A stretch of 64,000 nucleotides of DNA, from the NCBI GenBank assembly GCA_951799445.1, contig CATOGU010000108.1, positions 1 to 64,000 of the forward strand. Direction: 5' to 3'. The notes beneath the pieces are model-generated. The model was not told the origin of the DNA and ran no database searches. It was given only the letters and a program-made list of their open reading frames with translations. Shown here piece by piece: positions 57,076-64,000 of this stretch. Source of the stretch: Pseudisothecium myosuroides. Lineage: Eukaryota > Streptophyta > Bryopsida > Hypnales > Lembophyllaceae. Numbering within the stretch: position 1 is the stretch's first letter; every line of letters begins with the position of its first letter. Position numbers and translations under genes: made by a program.

Positions 57076-57576
57076 ACTGCATCTGGATGTCAGAGACTCA
57101 GAGTTGGAGCAGGTCATGAAATATACCTACTTGGGAGGCTACAAGTTTGAAAGCTGTTGAAATCTTGATTTGTGAACCCTGGTCGCAGCACAATTCTCTC
57201 CGGCAAACCCTAATCCTGGAGCAAATTCCTCAGATCAAGCTCCCTCAGATCAAATACTGCTTGAATGCGGTATGTCACTTGAAGGTAGAGCCGACATGCA
57301 TGCAACCCACGGCGTGTGATTCAAGCTGAGATCCCACGTCCGCCTGCAATTCAAATTGCATCCTTGCCTCGCTCGGACCCAGTCTTCTGTAACGGAACTC
57401 TACTTTCGTAGAGAAATCTACCGAGTGAGGATTACGCCTACGAACGACTACTCTAAAGCACCGAACCCATAATACGAAAATTAAGTTCAATCCTCAAGCA
57501 ACAGCAGCGATCCCTAACCCCCAAGAAATTCACAGACTAAGCATAAAAAGGTGAGAAGACTCCCTCAACGTTGCAA

Positions 57577-57672
57577 TTAAGAATGCTTGCGCTTCCAAGA
57601 AGCTCCGTCCGTTGCAGCATCGCTCCACGCCTCATCCTCCACAGTAAATACCGTGCGCCCAAAAACCCTCAT
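57577..57672 (-). pseudogene. GC-rich first-exon fragment, copy 3
   Basis: Inverted equivalent of 40654-40749; His replaces Tyr near the end. Confidence 0.3.
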
Positions 57673-60015
57673 TACGCCGGCGTCCCCGGCGCTCCCCGAT
57701 CCCGACGTTCCCCTTAGGCCGCGGCGTTCCCAATGTTGGGAACGTCACCCTTTCCTGTAGGGGACCTTAAAAATTAGGGTTTAGGGTATAGATTATATGA
57801 TTGAGACATGTAAATGAACCATTAGAAAAATTCCATTGGATTCAGAAACATATCAAGATGTGGTAGCCATAGATTTAGGAGATCAAGGTGTGCTAAAAGG
57901 GTCCCTATACCTCGTAGATACAAGAATACAGTGCATTCGGGGGTACATGGTTACATCTTTCTCAAAGGAGGTACATCGGTGTAACCTGTCCCGTGTAAAT
58001 GCGTGTAGTCCTTTGTAAATGCGTGTAGTCTTTTGTAACCGGGGGTTTGGGGTTGGTACAGGTGCTAGCCGTCTACCTACCACTGTATCTTGACAGGACT
58101 TAAACAAATCATTTATGACTACAGTGCATTCCATTGATTCATGCGCGCAGACCCAGTTAGGGTCCATGCTGCCCTTTCAATGGACTTCCATCTGGAGAAT
58201 ATAAATATTACAATATAATTCAATGAAAAGTTCAATTCAAAAGTACTTTGGGGTTAGAAATATTCAAAAGTTAAATATTCAAAATATTCAAAAGTTAATC
58301 AAGTTAGATGGTTTGCTTTTTAATAGTACCATTCTTCAAATATTTTGCAACCACCCATCGAATTACAAAGTTATTATTTTGTAGGATCCACCTATACCTC
58401 GCAGCTACAAGAATACAGTGCATTTGGGGGTACACGGGTACATCTTTCTCAAAGGGGTTTCATTGGTGCAACTTCTCCTGTGTAAATGAATGGAGTCCTT
58501 TATAAATGCGTGTTCCGGGTTACAAGGGCGCGGCCGTCAACCTACCATTGCATCTTGGCAGGACTGAAACAAATGATTTATGACTACAATTAGAGGAGGT
58601 GCAATGCCTTGAATTAAGGGCTTTGGGTTTAAGTTATTAAATGATTGTCTTTTACATAATGTTAAATAAAAGTTGTAGGGTGAATCCCTCTGTTCTTGGA
58701 TAAAGTTTTGGGTACTTAGTTTATTAAGCCGCCAATAGAAGCCAATGCGTATATTTACATCCAAAATATAGAAAATGGATTTAGAATATTGAAAAATGTC
58801 AATTCAATTGATTTCGGTACAATAGTAAACCATCTACATCCTAGCTATAATTCTAGGGTTTAGGATTTATAGGTCTTTAGAAGGTAATTATTTTGGGGAC
58901 TTGTACATAATAATCTACTCCAAGGCTTTAGAGACATTAGAAATGGGTATAATTTCATCTAGAATATTTATTTTGAGAAATCAATATTCATAAGGGTGCT
59001 AAATCAAAAAGACCAAATAACAATATAAAACCATTTGGATTAAAAAAGTGACCTAATTTGACCTTTTTTTTTGCACACCTAATCTTAGATTATTTCATCT
59101 GGTAGTATGAAAATGGAGGGAATAAATTTCAAAAACTTTGCCCACACAAATTGCAAATTATCTACAGTTAAGGGTAGAAAATAAACTTCTTAAGATATAT
59201 TGCAAGGCTTCATGAAACTTTGAACCTTTTTCACTAAAATTTTGGCACTACAAAATTGGGAAGGTAAAAGTGGTTTTAGGGTGTAGGATTCAATTGAGGG
59301 TCTCGGGAAAGAAAAGAAGCAAACAAATTTAATTTGAATTCCTAAGAAATTGGATAGGATTTGTGTGTATAAGGGAGGAAGAAAATCTAAGTTCTTTATA
59401 TTTCTAAATTGAAAATAAAAGGCACTAATTCCAGTAGTAAGATGGGCAAGCAAGAAAATATCCCATGGAGAGTTGCATTTAATCCATAAAGGACAAAACA
59501 CCGTGTTTAGGTCAATATAGCAATTTGGAGCAACTTCCTATAAATGGAATTTTTTTTTTTTTTTTTTTAAATTCTCACAATACATGCCCAAGGAGTAGCT
59601 TTGAGGCCCAACAATTTTCATAACTTTTGACTGCATGGTTAAAAAGTTATTGCATGATATATCATTTTCATTTATTAGTGGGCAACTCAAGAAAATCTTA
59701 AAAAATCACTTTTAAAAATTAAAGAAAATTGAAACTAGGATTATAGATTTAGGTATTTGTGGAAGGTTTTTTTGATCATTCTTTTTTGATTGGTGAAATG
59801 AAAGTTATGAGGGTAGTTAGGGAATCTCTACACTATTAGGGTCTTTGAAGGCCTTTATTTAATTCAATTTTTGATATTGAAAAAAAACAAATATAAACAT
59901 AGGGTGCATATTCTTAACCCCTAAAGGACCAAGGTGAATTTTGGAGCAACATAACGTCTTTGCTTTGGGCAAGTACCTGTGGGTAGAGATTTCCATATTT
60001 TTGGCCCAAATTTCA

Positions 60016-60046
60016 CTAGGGTTTTAGGGTTTAGGGTTTAGGGTTA
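60016..60046. repeat. Interstitial telomere-type repeat, copy 3, second tract
   Basis: TTTAGGG units on the plus strand, the inverted equivalent of 38286-38316. Confidence 0.8.
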
Positions 60047-60162
60047 CATGGATATCCCCGAATTTTGGACATACTCTTTTAGGGCGGGAATTTTGGCTAC
60101 CTCCCCATTTTCAAATATTGCGCATCCAATGGTGAAAGAAACCACCATGTAAGTATCACGGT

Positions 60163-60411
60163 TTGCGAGATATAGCAAGTTGGACTTTTGAGAAGACGAG
60201 TAATGGCAATGTGGCTAATCTAGATGCGAATGTGCACTTGATGGACAACACGGGAGTTGCAGCAACGAAGCAATTGCCAAGGAAGGGTTTGTGTTGCACT
60301 GGTGAACTCGATGTAGGATCCAATTTTGCTAGAATCGGAAATTACCGTCAGTCTCAGTTAGGGTATTCAAGTATCGAGTACACAAAATTGTTGAGTATCA
60401 ACTACAAATAA
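60163..60411 (+). CDS. Conserved 82-aa antisense ORF, copy 3
   Basis: Equivalent to 37921-38169, with Arg for Gly and Arg for Ser in NFA(R)IGNY(R)QSQ. Still open. Product unknown. Confidence 0.3.
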   Translation: MRDIASWTFEKTSNGNVANLDANVHLMDNTGVAATKQLPRKGLCCTGELDVGSNFARIGNYRQSQLGYSSIEYTKLLSINYK

Positions 60412-60781
60412 AGTCCAGACTAACATTGGTCACGACAGGCAACTCAAATTCACCGAGTAGTGAAATCAAAATTCAAATATGGTATTGCAAAGTCAATACC
60501 AATGTTGCATAGTCGTACCAGGTGACCAAGAGAATTTCAGTATTCCGTCAAAATTATCTCCACTTAAAGCTACAAACGCCCTCTTGGAAAACCCCACGAA
60601 GCTCCTTGCTAGAAATCGAGGTCGAATGATCTAAATAACGGGGAAAAATGAACTCAACCTACAACCACCACCACCACTAGATACTCTTAGAAGCAGTACA
60701 AATCCAGTACAAATCCGAATTGAAAACGAATTGAACAAGGTAGAAAAAGCAAACGAGAGAAACGTACGCGTACGCCAAAAG

Positions 60782-61282
60782 CTACTTGCTTTTCAACAGA
60801 AACATTTCTTTCTCCATCTTCTCGATGGATTCTTTCAACGAGAGGGCCGCCAAGCGTGTCGCCTCCATGTGAGCTGCCGCGAGCTTCCGGTCGCGCTTGC
60901 CTTCCGAAACGAAGGAGGCAAGCTTCACGTCAAGAGCTTCAAAGTTAATCCTCATAACTCCTTCTATGGCCGCAAACCTCGCGTCCATGGTTCCGAACTG
61001 CGGGTGGCCCACCAGCTGGTTGGCGACCACCCCAGCGCCCACAATCCAGCCGTAGGTGCTGAGCAAGAACCTCGGCGCCTCCCCAAATTTCTGGCAAACG
61101 AAAAAATACACAACGGCATTAAAAAACAAAATACACAACGAAAAAAAGAATGAAGGACGACCCAGACGAAACAAACAAGTACAGTACCTCGTGTACAGTA
61201 CCTCGTGGGTGAGATAAACGGCCGTGGAAGGTGCGGTGACCGCAGCGGCCATGCAGCGCTTCACAGCTGTGAACCCCACCAT
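60782..61282 (-). CDS. Two-exon gene, copy 3, intact, unknown 129-aa protein
   Basis: Exon 1 is 61282-61202, the 111-bp GT-AG intron is 61201-61091, and exon 2 is 61090-60782, giving about 129 residues. Residues ~1-27 are Ala/Val-rich and slightly basic. Residues ~35-52 (FLLSTYGWIVGAGVVANQ) are hydrophobic with Gly, possibly one membrane-associated helix. Residues ~85-129 are charged heptads (AALSLKESIEKMEKEMFLL), a likely coiled coil. The start is the first ATG after the 5'UTR intron (61360-61293). The intron is a multiple of three and stop-free, so an unspliced transcript would encode a 166-residue form with a second hydrophobic stretch. The gene has TATA, promoter repeat, uORF and splice sites. 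I do not recognise the family. Confidence 0.6.
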   Translation of the reverse strand: MVGFTAVKRCMAAAVTAPSTAVYLTHEVLYTRYCTCLFRLGRPSFFFSLCILFFNAVVYFFVCQKFGEAPRFLLSTYGWIVGAGVVANQLVGHPQFGTMDARFAAIEGVMRINFEALDVKLASFVSEGKRDRKLAAAHMEATRLAALSLKESIEKMEKEMFLLKSK

Positions 61283-61649
61283 CGCTAATTTGCTACAATT
61301 AAGTTACACGCGCTCAACCAAATAAACGCAATAAACAAAGGCACAAGATCTGTGACTTACTTGCATGATATATAACAAAGATCGCCACTCCCCGAGTCCC
61401 CGCCCGCCCCAACGTCGCTCTGCCTCCGCTGCCAAGCTTTTAGATACACAAAAGAAATTAAAAAGACTAAAACCCTATCAATATAACAATATAAAGAACT
61501 AACACAAATAATACAAATAACACTTAGATCTAGGCTTAAACAAATATAAACAGGCTTTAGTACCAAACTAGTTTAGCGCGACGAAAAGCGAGCTCATCCG
61601 TGCAGAAGGAACTGAAAATGAGAGAGGAAGAATGAGTGTTGTGTTCAGG

Positions 61650-61658
61650 CTTAAATAG
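61650..61658 (-). promoter_or_regulatory. TATA box of the two-exon gene, copy 3
   Basis: Same CTATTTAAG as in copy 1, with the same downstream start-like region. It serves the only copy with an open reading frame. Confidence 0.55.
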
Positions 61659-61662
61659 TCTT

Positions 61663-61769
61663 CTAGAATTCCCACCCTACAAGACCTAAAGAGAACTAAA
61701 AAAAATTCCCACCCTACGAGACCTAAAGAGAACTAAAAAAAATTCCCACCCTACGAGACCTAAAGAGAA
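61663..61769 (-). repeat. 37-bp promoter repeat, three units in copy 3
   Basis: Reads as in copies 1 and 2 but with one additional complete 37-bp unit, which accounts exactly for the coordinate shift between the copies upstream and downstream of this point. It lies directly upstream of the TATA box at 61650-61658. Confidence 0.8.
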
Positions 61770-61949
61770 CGAAAAAGAACTCCCATCCTATCCCTCGCAG
61801 CTACAAGAATACAATGCATTCGGGGGTACACGGTTACATCTTTCTCAAAGGAGGTACATCGGTGTAACCTGTCCCTTTATAAATGCGTGTAGTCTTTTGT
61901 AACCGGGGGTTTGGGGTTGGTACAGGTGCTAGCCGTCTACCTACCACTG

Positions 61950-63931
61950 ACCTCTTGTCCTGCGATTTAAAACTGCCACTTCTGCTGCGTTCATAAAAAA
62001 AAATGAAAAAATATTTTTTTTAGAATCTAACCATTAGATCTTGTACTTCACTCATCTAAGATCATGTGGTAAAAATTTCATGAAATTTGACCGTACGGAT
62101 TGGAAGATATCATCATTTAAAGTTGGAAAAAAAGTTTTTCTATACTTTGGCCTAGAATTTCATCTAACTTTGACTGGCATTGGTGGAAATTTTTGTACTA
62201 TAGACTTTGAATTAAAAAAAATTTATTTTGAAGAATTGAGTTGAAAGTCTAGGAAAAAAATTCCAAAAAGAAAACACTTGATTTTCATTCTTTAAGAAAT
62301 TGTTAAATAGAAGTAGGTTCATGATTGAATTAAAAAATTAAATTGTTAATAGCCTCAAGATGGAATTGAAACACAATAATCTAAATAGTGAAATTTTTCT
62401 AGGAAGGAAACTTAACCTTGAGTCCTTGACAAACAATTACTTATGGAAATTGTGAAAATTGGATTCAAAATGAAATCTAATACGAGATTTTTTCAAGAAA
62501 TTTCCATGATTGCCCAAAAACAAGATTGTCCATAACTTTCTCATTACTAGTCCAAATAGTATGAATCAAAGCTTCACATGTAGACAAAAATAAAATATTT
62601 GAAGGAAAAAAATTTAATTCTAATTTTGACTTTTTGTGATTTTTGTATTGCCCGTCGACCTTCATTCTTGGCTGAGGGTGGCATAACTTTTGCTTTCAGA
62701 CACCAATTGAAAAAAATTATATTCCCACAAAGTTGATGAATTCTTCTATTTGATTTTTTTTTTTTTTTTAATGATGAAAATTGAGATTGTAGATACCTAT
62801 TTGAACTCCCTAGATGACTCTTGATCCTTTAGGGGTTTAAATTCAACTTTATTCTTGTGAATAATTAGGATAAATTGTTTGACAAAAATTACAAAGTATT
62901 CGCAGAAGAAAATTCAAATTCAATACATGGACCTCAGCACCTTGCATTTAGAATATTTAGTATTTTTTTAACCCCTAAAGTCCTAAAGTCCCAAAGTCCC
63001 TACATGAGACTTTGGGATTTTCAGGTAGGCTAATGTGTTCTCAATTTTTGACTAGATTTTTTGAAACTTTTTTTAAAGATAAGAAATCAAATTATCTTTC
63101 ACAAAATATAATTTTATTTCAATGAGTGCCTAGAAGCAAAGGGTGATTGCAAGAAAGACCGGTACTATTTTGTGTCACACTTGATGTGTTCAAGTTGTCT
63201 TCGGCCATAACTTTTGCACATTAAAGTCAATGTACTTGAATATTTTTTTGAAGATCAGAAACTAGACATTTATTAGAAATTTTATTTTTCAGAAATTTTC
63301 AAAAATCATTTTATATTTAAATTTCATTTTAGCTAATTTGTCACACTTTTTGATTTAGGGGTTTTTAGTACTGGGGACCCTCCAAAATTAATGATCCAGA
63401 GCTGAAATTTTTGTGGTCTATACCTACACTAGAGAGGCATGTTCCTACCAAACAAAATTTAAAAAAACATTATTTTATGTCCTCTACATTCAGGCAAACA
63501 GGGCTCTCTTGCGCGCACAATTTTGAACATTCAAAATGGTTTTAAGATGATTTTTTTGGTAAAATATCTTTAAAATGAAGTCTTCCCAAATGGCCAATTT
63601 TTAGTTTCTTTGAAAACTGTTTTTCCTATTTTCTACAAATTGAAACGTCAAAGTACCTATTTTCATGAGATTTTGCCCTAAACCCTAAACCCTACTTTAA
63701 AAATTTTCCTATAATTTTCCTTCCTAGGGTACCTTCTCCTTAAAGGTGTGAATACAAAACATATTTTTTTTTTTAAATTTAAATTTTTTTTCTAATTTTT
63801 AAGTACTCCCGAAACAAATTTGAGTATTGTGTAGTACTGCCGCCGACGCTACTCTTTTCGTTCGGTCTTTCTTGCAATCACCCCAAAAGTTATGCCATCC
63901 TAAGTCCAAAAAGAAACTCGAGGCGCAGCTC
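61950..63931. other. AT-rich DNA right of the array, nothing assigned
   Basis: No supported gene. It has general similarity in style to the array (TTTAGGGGTTTAAA words near 62,830, CCCTAAA units at 63674-63694) but I found no long match. Frames at 62041-62244 and 62477-62665 are AT-rich and without motifs. Confidence 0.4.
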
Positions 63932-64000
63932 AATAGAAACCACGAAAAATTGAATTTTTTTAATTGAAACCACAAAAAATTGAATTTTTTTAATTGAAAC
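63932..64000. repeat. 30-bp tandem repeat running off the window
   Basis: Two full units (63932-63961 and 63962-63991), each of the form AATNGAAACCAC(A/G)AAAAATT plus GAATTTTTTT, and the first nine bases of a third. The array may continue beyond the window. Confidence 0.7.

Larger units (their letters stand above)
49715..61949 (-). repeat. Macro-repeat copy 3, inverted
   Basis: Read on the minus strand from 61949, this copy follows copy 1 from 36420 through the unit end at 43812, then a second unit start (54,500) up to the equivalent of 35450 at 49715. It therefore contains an intact unit-to-unit junction and the 3.28 kb missing from copy 2. Identity to copies 1 and 2 is very high by eye (isolated substitutions and a few small indels). 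The right border at 61949 abuts unrelated AT-rich DNA. Confidence 0.9.

Overview
The window looks like nuclear DNA of a land plant. The evidence is interstitial TTTAGGG-type telomere repeats, GT-AG introns, a plant L1-type LINE (DUF4283-like plus CCHC ORF1, EN/RT ORF2, zf-RVT tail), an exon of a plant-specific IRE-type AGC kinase, and a dominance of old repeats over genes. I cannot name the species; the gag-like and transposase-like families would suit a large repeat-rich genome, but that is a guess.

Layout. 1-4,130: mostly unassigned intergenic DNA with a 43-bp minisatellite and weak exon-like pieces. 4,130-7,125: AT-rich repeat DNA related to the macro-repeat further right. 7,125-9,300: a minus-strand unit with an intact 238-aa ORF, a TATA box and a GC-rich minisatellite whose units flip orientation half way. 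9,300-16,940: a CCGG-rich block with an unknown 155-aa ORF and three broken paralogues of one gag-like family. 16,950-23,700: a decayed minus-strand LINE with a nested ~320-bp insertion in ORF1. 23,700-30,660: intergenic DNA with one unknown exon and a broken BED-finger/transposase-like gene that stops at the array border. 30,661-61,949: the main feature, three copies of a ~13.1-kb macro-repeat, two head-to-tail (offset 13,146 bp) and one inverted. Forward 36,420-45,853 and inverted 61,949-52,480 form a near-identical inverted repeat with ~9.4-kb arms and a ~6.6-kb spacer. 61,950-64,000: AT-rich unassigned DNA ending in a 30-bp tandem repeat.

Cargo of the macro-repeat. Each copy carries a small two-exon gene with its own TATA box, a 37-bp promoter repeat, an upstream ORF and a 5'UTR intron. 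Only the inverted copy (60,782-61,282, minus) has an open frame; both forward copies share a TAG. The unit also carries pieces of other genes: an IRE-type kinase exon, a decayed coiled-coil gene, a GC-rich first exon and an unidentified exon pair, which suggests gene-fragment capture. No part of this is prokaryotic; no CRISPR, rRNA or convincing tRNA gene was seen.
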